Shown in pieces: positions 35,273 to 44,678 of a stretch of DNA of 64,000 nt (position 1 is its first letter; each line of letters begins with the position of its first letter). Both the position numbers and the translations under genes were made by a program. This stretch comes from Candidatus Hydrogenedentota bacterium (lineage in GTDB: Bacteria > Hydrogenedentota > Hydrogenedentia > Hydrogenedentales > CAILVY01): contig JAKQOG010000074.1 of the NCBI GenBank assembly GCA_029565395.1, positions 52,144 through 116,143 of the forward strand, in the 5' to 3' direction. Below the pieces are notes generated by a model. The model was not told the DNA's origin and ran no database searches. It was given only the letters and a program-made list of their open reading frames with translations.

Positions 35273-36553
35273 TCAGGCTTTAGCCTCCTCATTGGCGGCG
35301 TCCCAAAGGAACGATTTGCTTTGGCGGTAGGAATCCACGGCCATGCGGATGGCCACCATGGTGGCACATCCGAGGTCTATGTTACAGTATACAGAGCTTA
35401 GACCGCGTATGGCGTCGATAAAGTTTCCTTCCAGGTCGCGGCGGCCCTTGGTTTCTATCGTTGCTTCGGCATTTCCACCGTTTTTAGCCTTGAATTCTTC
35501 CACCCAATCGCCGTTGCCGCGCAAAATGGGGGTATCATCGATTTGCATGGTGCCGTACTTGCCGTAAATACGGTTTTCAAGTTGGGTGTCGTTGGTCAAG
35601 GTGCTGACCATAAACACGGAAAATTCGTCGGGATAGTCGGCGGACAGCATGAACATGTCCGGAATTTCGCGCTCGTCTTTTTCGATATAAAGGCCGCCAT
35701 TGGCGTTTACGCGTTTGGGGTAGGCGCCGTTTGAGCCCGCGATGGCGATGAGGAGCGGAGCCAGTTTGTGATAGAGGAGGTCGGTGGCCACGCCGCCGCT
35801 GTAATCCCAATATTTCCGGAACCGGAAGAAACGGTCGGGTGTCCACTCCCGTTTTGGGGCCAGCCCCCAGGCATGGCCCAGAAACATATCCCAATCCACA
35901 TAATCTTCGCTGGTTTTGTCCGGGCCTGCGGTGGGATCAATCTTTTGGTGTTCATTAAAGAGGCATACCCGGGCGTTGCGGTTGTAGCTACCCTGCGCCC
36001 AAGTCACTTTTCCAATCCGGCCTTCCTGAATGGCGTCATGGGCTTTCCAGAAGGCTTCCTTGCCGGTGTCCTGCGGGCCGACCTGTAGCACCTTGCCCGT
36101 GCGATGAACGGTGTCGCGCAGCTTCAAGGCTTGCTCGATGGTGTGGGTCATGGGTTTCTCCACGTAGACATGTTTTCCGGCTTCCAATGCGTCGATGGAG
36201 ATTTGGGCATGCCAGTGGTCGGGGGTGGCAATGAGCACGGCATCGATATCTTTTCGTTCGAGCAATTTTCGGTAGTCAAGATATCCTTCACCGTTGCAGA
36301 TGCCTTTCGCGCGGGTCAGGCGGCGCTGATATACATCGCAGACAGCCACCACCTGGATATTGTCGGTGCTGCCGCGATTTACTAAACTGCCGAGATGCCC
36401 CGTGCCCATTCCGCCGCAACCAATAACGCCAAAGCGGATGCGTTCATTCGCCCCCTGCACTTGGGCAGATGCCAGCCGCGGGATGATGCTTATTGTGGCT
36501 GCGGCGGCAGTGGTGCGAAGGAATTCGCGCCGTGTTGAAGAAATAATGCTCAT
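35273..36553 (-). CDS. Gfo/Idh/MocA oxidoreductase with Tat signal, 426 aa
   Basis: NAD(P)-dependent sugar oxidoreductase exported folded: the twin-arginine signal TRREFLRTTAAAA precedes the Rossmann domain with GVIGCGGMGTGH. The catalytic-domain motif EKPMTH and the mid-protein HDAIQEGRIGKVTW are as in the family. Likely partner of the coupled DUF1080 protein in oxidising a glycoside at C3 before cleavage outside the cytoplasm. First gene of the 33194-36553 operon. Confidence 0.93.
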   Translation of the reverse strand: MSIISSTRREFLRTTAAAATISIIPRLASAQVQGANERIRFGVIGCGGMGTGHLGSLVNRGSTDNIQVVAVCDVYQRRLTRAKGICNGEGYLDYRKLLERKDIDAVLIATPDHWHAQISIDALEAGKHVYVEKPMTHTIEQALKLRDTVHRTGKVLQVGPQDTGKEAFWKAHDAIQEGRIGKVTWAQGSYNRNARVCLFNEHQKIDPTAGPDKTSEDYVDWDMFLGHAWGLAPKREWTPDRFFRFRKYWDYSGGVATDLLYHKLAPLLIAIAGSNGAYPKRVNANGGLYIEKDEREIPDMFMLSADYPDEFSVFMVSTLTNDTQLENRIYGKYGTMQIDDTPILRGNGDWVEEFKAKNGGNAEATIETKGRRDLEGNFIDAIRGLSSVYCNIDLGCATMVAIRMAVDSYRQSKSFLWDAANEEAKA

Positions 36554-36725
36554 ACTATGCCTCCTTGAATTGTTTTAAGGAGCATAAACGAGAGAGAGGC
36601 GGTTTGGCAATGTGGGAATTGCGGAATGCAAAGCGCGCATTGAAAGTTTTTTTGGAAAATACTATAGTTTATGATGAATATTCCGAGTATCTTAACGATC
36701 ACAGACCGGATCCAAAGGGTTGCTT

Positions 36726-37634
36726 ATGGAATTCAATGAGGCATTGTTCAAAACGCTGATAGATAATCTCTCGGAAGGCGTTTATTTTGTAGATCCCCAG
36801 CGGTCGGTCCGTTATTGGAATAAAGGTGCGGAACAAATCAGCGGATATTCGCAGGAAGAGGTGGTGGGGCATTGCTGCGCGGATAATATTCTGATGCACG
36901 TGGATCAGACTGGCGCCGCCTTATGTAATAAAGGATGCCCCCTTGCCGCCACGCTCAAGGATGGCCAACTGCGGCACGCGGATGTATTTTTACATCATAA
37001 AGAGGGCCATCGAGTGCCAGTACATGTTACGGCGGCGCCCATCTATGATTCCGAGGGGGCCATTTCAGGGGCACTGGAAACCTTTCATGACAATACGCCC
37101 CTTATGGCGGCACTAGAGGAAGTGGATGAACTCAAGCGTTCTGCATTCATATGCCCGGTAACCAATGTCGGAAACCGAATTTTTGCCGAAAACACGCTTA
37201 CGCACCGGCTCAAGGAACGCATGTCCAGTGATGCGCCTTTGGCCGTGTTGATGATGAGCGTGGATCGATTCAAGGAATTAAATGATTTGTATGGACGTCA
37301 CGTGGGCGACATAATACTCAAGATGGTGGCCAAGAGCGTGGCGAATGGGATGCGTCCGTTCGATTTTCTGGGACGTTGGGGAGGCATTGAATTCATCGCG
37401 ATTATGCCGAAGGTCCGCGCTTTTGAATTGGAGAATATGGCGGAGCGGTTGCGTTTTCTGGTGGAGCATTCAAGCCGGGCCATCAGTGAAAACCGCATTA
37501 CAGTAACCGTATCCGTGGGGGGTATTTTATGCCGTTCTTGGGAGACAATTGCTTCGGTGATAGAACGATCAGGCCAACATATGCAGGAAAGCCGTCAAGG
37601 CGGTGGAAACCGTGTATCTGTGGATGTCTCATGA
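36726..37634 (+). CDS. PAS-GGDEF protein with degenerate active site, 302 aa
   Basis: An N-terminal PAS domain (about residues 5-120, with SEGVYFVDPQRSVRYWNKGAE and an extra Cys-rich stretch ALCNKGCPLA) is joined to a diguanylate-cyclase fold (about 135-300). The signature GG[DE]EF reads GGIEF, so the acidic residue needed for metal and catalysis is Ile, arguing against diguanylate cyclase activity. The Asn/Asp of the nucleotide site is partly kept (DRFKELNDLYGRHVGD). The PAS Cys cluster is reminiscent of redox or metal sensing. An in-frame TTG lies 6 bases before the chosen ATG. Confidence 0.85.
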   Translation: MEFNEALFKTLIDNLSEGVYFVDPQRSVRYWNKGAEQISGYSQEEVVGHCCADNILMHVDQTGAALCNKGCPLAATLKDGQLRHADVFLHHKEGHRVPVHVTAAPIYDSEGAISGALETFHDNTPLMAALEEVDELKRSAFICPVTNVGNRIFAENTLTHRLKERMSSDAPLAVLMMSVDRFKELNDLYGRHVGDIILKMVAKSVANGMRPFDFLGRWGGIEFIAIMPKVRAFELENMAERLRFLVEHSSRAISENRITVTVSVGGILCRSWETIASVIERSGQHMQESRQGGGNRVSVDVS

Positions 37635-37690
37635 GTTGAGTGAATCCCGAGGAACAGGCCGCACAGTCTAACGTTTCAATGGAGATTTCT

Positions 37691-40600
37691 ATGCGATTTT
37701 TGTCCAGTACGCTTTTCCTTGTTATAGCGTGTTCCTTACCATTGCACGCAGAGGACTGGCCGTCGTATTTGCATGATGCAGCGCGCAGCGGAGTCACTTC
37801 TGAGCGCCTGACCATGCCGCTGCATGAGCAATGGACGTTTAAGGCGCCGCATGCGCCGTGTCCGGCGTGGCCCCCGCCTGCCAAGCAGGATTTCTGGCAC
37901 GAGATCCGGGAATTGAAGCCGGTGGTCACGTATGATCGTGCATATCATACGGTCATTGCAGAGGGAAGGCTGTATTTTGCGACCACTTCAGATGACCAAG
38001 TCTATTGTCTTGATGCGGCGGCCGGTGAGCGCCGTTGGACATTTTATGCAGAAGCGCCTATCCGCCTTGCGCCTGCTATTGCAGGGGGCAAGGTATATTT
38101 CGGATCGGACGATGGCTGGGTATATTGTCTAACTGCAGGCGAAGGCACGTTGTGCTGGAAGCAACGGCCCGTGCCGGAAGACCGCCGCTATCCGGGCAAT
38201 GGCCGTGTTATTTCCTCGACACCGGTGCGATGCGGCGTAGTGGTTGAAAAAGGAACGGTGTGGTTTCTAGCAGGATTGTTTCCTTCCGAGGGGGTGTATT
38301 GCTGCGCGCTGGATGCGGAGACGGGGGCGGTGCGCTGGAACACGAGGGTCGAAGCGGATATTGCGCCTCAAGGGTATCTTGTGGCCTCGGCAACGCGGTT
38401 GTTTGTCCCGACGGGCCGCACCAGCCCGGCAGTGTTCGACCGGGAAACCGGTAAATTTCTCCAGCAATTGGGCGGAGGCGGCGGGGCGTATGCCGTGCTT
38501 GCCTGTGACACACTGGCGAGCGGCCCGGGACGCCGCGGCGGCACGGAATTGACGTTATCGGATCCGAATACCAACGAGAGCATTGCGCAATGTGATGGTA
38601 TTGCGATGGTGGTGGATGGTCCAATGGCCTATATTCAATCCCAAGATGAGATCAAAGTGCTTGACCGGCCTCATTTTTTGGAATTATCACGGATATGGAA
38701 TCAGCGCAATGCCGAGCGCAGTGCGCTGGACAAACAGCGTGGAGAAGCAGAAGCCCGCTTGGATTTCGCAGAAGTAAAACGGCTGAAGACCGCCATGGAA
38801 CCCATTGAGGCGGCCATGGCGGATCTTGACAAACAGCGCGAGGCGTGTTACCGGTGGAAGCAGCCTTCGGAGTGTCCTTATGCGCTTATTTTAGCGGGTG
38901 ATGCGTTGTTTGTGGGCGGCGAGGGGAAAGTGGCCGCGCACAGTATTCAAGATGGCAAGAGGATATGGGAAGCGCCCGTGCCGGGACGCGCATATGGGCT
39001 GAGCGTAGCGCAAGGCCGCTTGTATGCAAGCACGAGTGAAGGGAACATTCATTGTTTTGCTTCGTCCCCTGTGACACAGCCTGCCGTAATTGCGCAAACA
39101 GTTATTTCTTCTCCGCCGAAGGAAGACGCCTGGAGTCCAGTGTATGAACAATTGGTGGAGCGTGCATTAAAGGAAGTTGGAACGAACAAGGGATACTGTG
39201 TTGTATTGGGGTGCGGGGAAGGCCGGTTGGCGCACACGCTGGCATTGCACAGCGAATTTACCATCATTGATGTTGAAAAAGATGTTGAGTCAGTTCGGAA
39301 TGCACGGAAGCGGTTGAAAGAATCCGGGCTCTATGGCGCGCGGGTGAGCGTGCAAGAATGCAGTGACACAACCCTGCCCTACACTACTTATATGGCGAAT
39401 CTTGTTCTATCGGAGGCCGCATTGCGCACAAGCGCATTGGAAGTTCCCGCAAACGAGGTGGTGCGTATTCTGGAACCCTATCGGGGCGCAGCCGTTCTGG
39501 GGCGTCCCATCGGTTGCCCGAAGAGCAGTTCATTGACAACAGAGGCGCTGCATGTGTGGAGTGACGGGATGCCGGAAGTTAAAATTCATGAAGATGATGG
39601 TGTATGGGCAGTTCTCCGGCGCACGCCGGCGCCTGGAGCCGGGGAGTGGACCCAGCTCTATTCCGATTCGGGGCATACCGCGTGCAGCATGGATCAGGTA
39701 CAGGGCCCAATGAAAGTATTGTGGTTCGGTGAGCCGGGACCGCGCGATATCATTGATCGCCATCACCGCCCTATGTCGTCTTTATTTAAACAGGGGCGTT
39801 TGTTTATTCCGGGAGACAATCTGGTCATGGCCGCGGATGGGTATAACGGCACGTCCCTCTGGCGCTTGGAAGCGCCGAACTCACGGAGGGTGGGCTCGCT
39901 CAAAAATTGCGGGCATATGGTGATCACGGATGACCTGCTGTATATCGCAGCGAAAAATGAGTGCTGGGCCGTGCGTCCCGATACGGGTGTCCGTGCATTT
40001 ACCTTCGAGGCCCCGCAAAAAGAGGAGGAGCCCTGCGACTGGGGTTATCTCGATTGTGTGGGGGATCGCCTGATTGGTTCAGGACAAGCCGCGGATGCTT
40101 CATTTAATGAGTTGAGCAAGGGCATGGTCAATATCATTGAAGGCGATCACCGCCCCATGATTGCGAGTAAATACCTGTTTTGTCTGGATCGCCATTCCGG
40201 GAAGCGGCGGTGGATTTACCGGAAAGGCGCGATTTTGAATGATGCCATTGCCATCGTGGAGGACCGGGTGTTTTTGGTGGAAAGCCGGAACGAACAGGCC
40301 ATGAACAACAAGAATGGACGCGTTATCTTGCGGCAATTTTGCGACAGCGGCGCCTTTCTTACCGCGCTTCGGCTGAAAAACGGCAAGAAAGAATGGGAAC
40401 AGCCGGTCAGCCTTCCGTTCGAGCATATCATGTATCTCAATGGCGCACAGGGTGTGCTGGTGCTTACCGGCTCCTTCAACAAGAAAAAAGAAGTGCACTA
40501 TGGACTGTTTGCTTTTGACATGGCCACGGGTGAGGCACGTTGGAACACCGAATTCCGCGCTGTAAATTCCAGCGGGAAGGAGTTTGCTGATACGGGTGGT

Positions 40601-40966
40601 TCGCATGGCGAGCAATGGCAGCATCCCGTAATCGTGGGTTCCACCGTTTATGCGCGCCCTTTTGCGTTTGATCTCCTTACCGGTGTGAAACGTGAGTTTA
40701 TGCTTTACAGGGGTGGCGGCGGCTGCGGAGGCTTAACCGGATCCGCATATTATCTCTATGGACGCGGCAGCAATCCGAGGATGTATCCCACTGATAAGGC
40801 TGTTACGGAAGGTATTCGGCTGACAGAGGTTTCGCGGCCCGGCTGCTGGCTGAATATTATCCCGGCGGGCGGCATTATTATGATCCCCGAGTCCAGTTCC
40901 GGATGTACATGCGCGTATCCTTTGCAAACCTCGTTCGGATTCATCCCCGAAAGCCAATTGCGATAA
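37691..40966 (+). CDS. Secreted PQQ-like beta-propeller with inserted methyltransferase-like domain, 1091 aa
   Basis: A signal peptide (cleavage after SLPLHA) leads to two blocks of PQQ/PKD-type propeller repeats (for example GKVYFGSDDGWVYCLTAGEG; in the second block LFAFDMATGEARWNT). A 110-residue segment between them (about residues 486-600) reads like a class I methyltransferase: YEQLVERAL, VVLGCGEGRLAHTLA, then an acidic strand end FTIIDVEKD. A short coiled coil rich in Lys/Glu precedes it. A periplasmic methyltransferase would lack its cofactor, so the domain is more likely structural. Similar fused propellers occur in PVC bacteria. The start at 37691 follows GGAG. Confidence 0.83.
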   Translation: MRFLSSTLFLVIACSLPLHAEDWPSYLHDAARSGVTSERLTMPLHEQWTFKAPHAPCPAWPPPAKQDFWHEIRELKPVVTYDRAYHTVIAEGRLYFATTSDDQVYCLDAAAGERRWTFYAEAPIRLAPAIAGGKVYFGSDDGWVYCLTAGEGTLCWKQRPVPEDRRYPGNGRVISSTPVRCGVVVEKGTVWFLAGLFPSEGVYCCALDAETGAVRWNTRVEADIAPQGYLVASATRLFVPTGRTSPAVFDRETGKFLQQLGGGGGAYAVLACDTLASGPGRRGGTELTLSDPNTNESIAQCDGIAMVVDGPMAYIQSQDEIKVLDRPHFLELSRIWNQRNAERSALDKQRGEAEARLDFAEVKRLKTAMEPIEAAMADLDKQREACYRWKQPSECPYALILAGDALFVGGEGKVAAHSIQDGKRIWEAPVPGRAYGLSVAQGRLYASTSEGNIHCFASSPVTQPAVIAQTVISSPPKEDAWSPVYEQLVERALKEVGTNKGYCVVLGCGEGRLAHTLALHSEFTIIDVEKDVESVRNARKRLKESGLYGARVSVQECSDTTLPYTTYMANLVLSEAALRTSALEVPANEVVRILEPYRGAAVLGRPIGCPKSSSLTTEALHVWSDGMPEVKIHEDDGVWAVLRRTPAPGAGEWTQLYSDSGHTACSMDQVQGPMKVLWFGEPGPRDIIDRHHRPMSSLFKQGRLFIPGDNLVMAADGYNGTSLWRLEAPNSRRVGSLKNCGHMVITDDLLYIAAKNECWAVRPDTGVRAFTFEAPQKEEEPCDWGYLDCVGDRLIGSGQAADASFNELSKGMVNIIEGDHRPMIASKYLFCLDRHSGKRRWIYRKGAILNDAIAIVEDRVFLVESRNEQAMNNKNGRVILRQFCDSGAFLTALRLKNGKKEWEQPVSLPFEHIMYLNGAQGVLVLTGSFNKKKEVHYGLFAFDMATGEARWNTEFRAVNSSGKEFADTGGSHGEQWQHPVIVGSTVYARPFAFDLLTGVKREFMLYRGGGGCGGLTGSAYYLYGRGSNPRMYPTDKAVTEGIRLTEVSRPGCWLNIIPAGGIIMIPESSSGCTCAYPLQTSFGFIPESQLR

Positions 40967-41206
40967 GAGCTGTGTGTGAAACGGTGTGAGATTTTTTGTT
41001 ACGCGTTTTCCAAGAAGATGATTATAATCGGAAGGGCGAGGCTCCTGCCGAGCCGTAAAATAAAATATCCAAATGCTATGAAATTTCTCGGCAATCTTGA
41101 TCTTGTTTGACGGCTCAGCAGGAGCTTCGCCCTCCCATTCTCGCCTTTTTGTGGTCCGCTATCGAAGGCGATTGGAGTCTCACAATGATATATTGAAAAG
41201 GCCGGG
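40967..41206. other. Convergent intergenic region with long inverted repeat
   Basis: Lies between the stop codons of the propeller gene and the sulfatase. It contains the 101-bp inverted-repeat element described separately and no coding frame of note. Confidence 0.6.
41033..41133. repeat. 24-bp imperfect inverted repeat, 101-bp element
   Basis: Left arm 41033-41056 (begins AGGGCGAGGCTCCTGCC) and right arm 41110-41133 are reverse complements with two mismatches, separated by 53 bases of AT-rich sequence. The arm sequence is GC-rich and unlike flanking DNA. It could be a bidirectional hairpin terminator for the two convergent genes or a small non-autonomous mobile repeat; I recall similar GGCTCCTGCCGAGCC words as multicopy in PVC-type genomes. 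Confidence 0.75.
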
Positions 41207-42649
41207 TTAAATAAAGCTGGAGGAATCCGGATCATTCAGTTTTTCGTGCCAAGCGTGTAAAAGATTTCTGAGTCGGACCACATCCTGTTTATGCGCTGTT
41301 TCAGTGGCGAGGTTGTTCATTTCGCAGGGGTCGTCGTGAAGATTGAAAAGTTGGGTCTGGCGCTGATTAGCGACACAATATTCGATCAATTTCAGATTTC
41401 CGGTGCGCACTCCGCGCTGCACGTTTCGATAGGCGAAGAACAGATCTTCCCGGTGTGCTTGAGAGGCGCCTGAAAGCACGGGGGCCAGGCTTTTACCGTC
41501 CAAATCCGCCGGGCACGGGATACCGGCCAGGTCACACAGCGTAGGGAAGAGGTCCATCAAGTAACACGCGGCATCAACGTGTCTGCCGCGCGGCACCCCG
41601 GGTCCCGTAATTATTAAAGGTACCTTGAGACTATGTTCATAGAGGCTTTGTTTTCCCAGCAGCCCGTGCTGGCCCACCGCAAGGCCATTATCCGACGTGT
41701 AAACGATTATGGTGTCGTCCGCATGCCCTGTTTCCTTCAGGGCATCCATGATGCGGCCGATTTGTGCGTCCAGATGCGAGATCATGGCGTAGTAATCCGC
41801 GATGTGTTCCTTTACGATCTCCGGGGTGCGCGGCCATGGGGCCAGTTTCTCATCGCGGATCTCCATTTCGCCATTGTCGAAGGGATGACGCGGCATGAAA
41901 TTTTTTGGAAGCGGTATTTGGTCCTTGGGGTACAGTTTTTGGAAAGGTTCCGGGGCCATACGCGGATCGTGAGGCGCGGTAAAGGAGACATAGAGTAAAA
42001 ATGGGGTATCTTGATGGTATTCGTGCAGAAAACGGATTGCCTCATCCGCAAATAATTCACTGGAGAACTTCTTTTCCACATGCTGTGTTTGTTTTGCATA
42101 CGCTCCGCTGGGATCGTAATCGTGCACAGGCACTGCATAATGATCATTCATGCCCCCGAAGAAGATTTTGCCTCCATTCTCAAACGCGCGATTGAAGGAG
42201 CGGGCGCCATTGTGCCATTTTCCAATGCCGAAGGTGTGATAGCCGTGGTTACGGAAAATTTCCGGCCAAAGGGGCATTTCATCCGGGATGTTTTCCGGAT
42301 GCTGGAAATTGAACACGTGCCGTCCCGTCAGCAGCATGGCGCGGCTGGGCATGCACACGGCCGGCACCGTGGAACCCATGATATAGGTGTTCGAAAACAC
42401 CGCGCCGTGCTTTGTCAGAACATCCAAAGCGGGTGTTTGAATAATGGGGTTGCCCAAGGCATGAATCGTGTCGAACCGCTGATCATCCGAGAAGAGGAAC
42501 AGAATGTTCGGGGGGCGCTTGATCTTCTGGGGCGAGTGCGTTGTACAACCGAGAGGCAGGCATGCCGCGGCGGCGCTTATGCCCGCGCAGCCCAGGAATG
42601 AACGGCGGTTTATTGTTTTCGCAGCATATGTTCTGTCAATTTTTACCAT
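41207..42649 (-). CDS. Tat-exported sulfatase, 480 aa
   Basis: Second S1 sulfatase. The formylglycine motif is CMPSR in VPAVCMPSRAM; metal residues are in LFLFSDDQRFD at the start and YTSDNGLAVG late. The signal NRRSFLGCAG is twin-arginine with a nearby Cys. The start at 42649 follows AAGGA. It is only distantly like the sulfatase at 23759, so it probably acts on a different sulfated sugar. Iduronate-2-sulfatase-like features (GKWHNGAR region, late LFNLHDDPCEMNNL) are visible. It follows the LRR gene on the same strand by 11 bases. Confidence 0.93.
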   Translation of the reverse strand: MVKIDRTYAAKTINRRSFLGCAGISAAAACLPLGCTTHSPQKIKRPPNILFLFSDDQRFDTIHALGNPIIQTPALDVLTKHGAVFSNTYIMGSTVPAVCMPSRAMLLTGRHVFNFQHPENIPDEMPLWPEIFRNHGYHTFGIGKWHNGARSFNRAFENGGKIFFGGMNDHYAVPVHDYDPSGAYAKQTQHVEKKFSSELFADEAIRFLHEYHQDTPFLLYVSFTAPHDPRMAPEPFQKLYPKDQIPLPKNFMPRHPFDNGEMEIRDEKLAPWPRTPEIVKEHIADYYAMISHLDAQIGRIMDALKETGHADDTIIVYTSDNGLAVGQHGLLGKQSLYEHSLKVPLIITGPGVPRGRHVDAACYLMDLFPTLCDLAGIPCPADLDGKSLAPVLSGASQAHREDLFFAYRNVQRGVRTGNLKLIEYCVANQRQTQLFNLHDDPCEMNNLATETAHKQDVVRLRNLLHAWHEKLNDPDSSSFI

Positions 42650-42660
42650 GGCGCTAATCC

Positions 42661-44538
42661 TTATCGAACACAATGCCCATCAAAAACAACGGTCACACCC
42701 CTGGCTTGAAGCGCGGGGATGTCCGTGCACAGGGCCTGATTGCTTAATGGGTTTTGTTCCAGAAGAATGGTATCCCCGGCGTCCACGGCGGGATTATTGA
42801 CCAGGGCTGTGATGTCTGTGATTTGATTTCCGATAAGGCCGGCATAAAACAGGTTGAGGAGGCCAGACAAAGGGCCGATGTCGCTGATTTGATTGTACCC
42901 GAGGTCAATGTAAAAGAGGCTTGTCATGCTGGCCAATGGGGTGATATCGGTCAGGAGGTTGGAATTCAACGACAGGATGCCTAAGACCGGGAGCGATGTT
43001 AAGGGCGTGAGATCGAAGATCTGATTTCCGTTGAGGCCAAGCTCCAGTATGTTGGGAAGCCCGGTCAATCCGGAGAGATCACTCAAATTGTTTGTGGAAA
43101 TGTCCAACTCTTCCAAATGGGACAATCCGTAGAGCAGAGAAAATTGAGTGAAGCCGGTGGAAGAAAGATCGAGGGAGGTTAAGCCGGACAACGTGCTTAA
43201 GGGGCTGAAATCCGCGATTGGGTCTTCCCAAATACTTAACAGACGCAGCGCAGTCATACCTTCGAGCGGTGAGATATCTTGCACAGGATTGCTGCCGATA
43301 AAGAGTTCCTCCAGTTGAGCCAGGCCGGCCAGCGCGCTGATATCACTGAAGGAATTTCTCTCAATGGCCAGCCACTGTAATTGAGGGCAATTTTCCAGGA
43401 TGCTGATGTCGGATATCAGATTGTCCCACAGGCCAAGCTGAAGAAGGCCGGTCATGCTTTCCAGGGCGGAGATATCCACGATTTGGTTGTGTTCCAGGCG
43501 CAGGCTGGTCATCTGGGTCATTCCTGCGAGCGAAGCAATGTCTGTAATTTGATTTTCAGCAAGATCCAGTGTCGTCATATCCAGCATCCCTGCGAGTGGG
43601 CTTGGATCGGTGATTCCGTTTCTCGCAGCGTCAAGGAGGGTTAGGCCGGTCAGCGTGGAAAGGGGGGATAAATCGGTGATTTGGTTGACTGTGAGCCCAA
43701 GACGCCTTAAGCGGGTTAATCCGGACAAAGGTTCTAGACTGACAATAACATTGCCCATAAGATACAGATCCTCAAGCATGCACAGGTTGGCCAAGGGGGT
43801 CAGATCGGCAATTTGATTATTCCAAAGATTGAGGGTGATCAAGTGGCGCAGATTGGCCAGCGGGCTGAGATCAGACACCTGATTGCCCACCAGACCCAGC
43901 CATGTTAAATTGACACAGCATTCCAAGCCGGTCAGATCGGTTATTTGGGAATAGGAAGCCTCCAAGTCGTTGAGTGTTGCAACATCCTCGCCCAGAATGT
44001 CTCCGGAGGGTTTGTTAATGGCGGTGCGGACTGATTGTTCCAGATGAGGGTCGGCGAAGGTGACCACTCCAGGGCAGGGAGCTGTTTCCCCCTCAACGTC
44101 ACATACTCCCTCACCTTCCCCCTCGCCTTCCCCCTCGCCTTCCCCTTCTCCGGCGCCTTCTCCTTCTCCTGGGAGGGATCCCGGTGCAAAACCGTCTTCC
44201 GTGCCTGTTTCAGGATGATAGCCGAAGGAATTAAAAAACTGAATGAACCGCAACAGTTCGGATAAATTAATAAGCCAATCCTGAGGATTGTAATCGGAAC
44301 TGTGGGGGGTACAGCCGGTATATCCGGTTCCGGGTGCAAATCCGTCTTCGGTGCCCGCCTGACAGTGAAATCCCGCAGAATTAAAGAATTGAATAATGCG
44401 CAGCAGTTCGCTCAATGAGATTTGATAGTCGAGGTTGTAATCGCCGGAATGGGTTTGCGCGGAAGTGTCGGGAGAACAAAACACACTTATGATTCCCAGC
44501 AAGGCCACTGCCATGCATTTGTGTTTGATCATATTCAT
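42661..44538 (-). CDS. Secreted LRR protein with tandem dockerin-like motifs, 625 aa
   Basis: Signal peptide of about 27 residues, then two similar dockerin-like units (DYNLDYQISLSELLR at about 33 and DYNPQDWLINLSELLR at about 82), each ending in TEDGFAPG. A Gly-Glu alternating linker (about 124-144) and some 18 internalin-like 22-residue leucine-rich repeats (about 185-610) follow, of the form LxxNxIxDxxxLxxLxxLxxL. The region is presumably extracellular and adhesive or protein-binding. The dockerin-like half EF-hands could bind calcium or cohesin-like partners. GAGAGGCA upstream supports the start. Such units are a recurrent theme in Hydrogenedentota and Lentisphaerae genomes, as I recall. 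Confidence 0.88.
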   Translation of the reverse strand: MNMIKHKCMAVALLGIISVFCSPDTSAQTHSGDYNLDYQISLSELLRIIQFFNSAGFHCQAGTEDGFAPGTGYTGCTPHSSDYNPQDWLINLSELLRFIQFFNSFGYHPETGTEDGFAPGSLPGEGEGAGEGEGEGEGEGEGEGVCDVEGETAPCPGVVTFADPHLEQSVRTAINKPSGDILGEDVATLNDLEASYSQITDLTGLECCVNLTWLGLVGNQVSDLSPLANLRHLITLNLWNNQIADLTPLANLCMLEDLYLMGNVIVSLEPLSGLTRLRRLGLTVNQITDLSPLSTLTGLTLLDAARNGITDPSPLAGMLDMTTLDLAENQITDIASLAGMTQMTSLRLEHNQIVDISALESMTGLLQLGLWDNLISDISILENCPQLQWLAIERNSFSDISALAGLAQLEELFIGSNPVQDISPLEGMTALRLLSIWEDPIADFSPLSTLSGLTSLDLSSTGFTQFSLLYGLSHLEELDISTNNLSDLSGLTGLPNILELGLNGNQIFDLTPLTSLPVLGILSLNSNLLTDITPLASMTSLFYIDLGYNQISDIGPLSGLLNLFYAGLIGNQITDITALVNNPAVDAGDTILLEQNPLSNQALCTDIPALQARGVTVVFDGHCVR

Positions 44539-44678
44539 TGCCTCTCAATTGCCCAATGGACTGATTTTACACTATACAGGGTGGTTTGCCTATCAGGGAA
44601 AATTACCGGTTTGCCGTTGCCCTTGCTTTCCAGGTAGTCTGCTTGTTGGCATTGGCCAAGAGGAAGAGAGTTAAGTTC

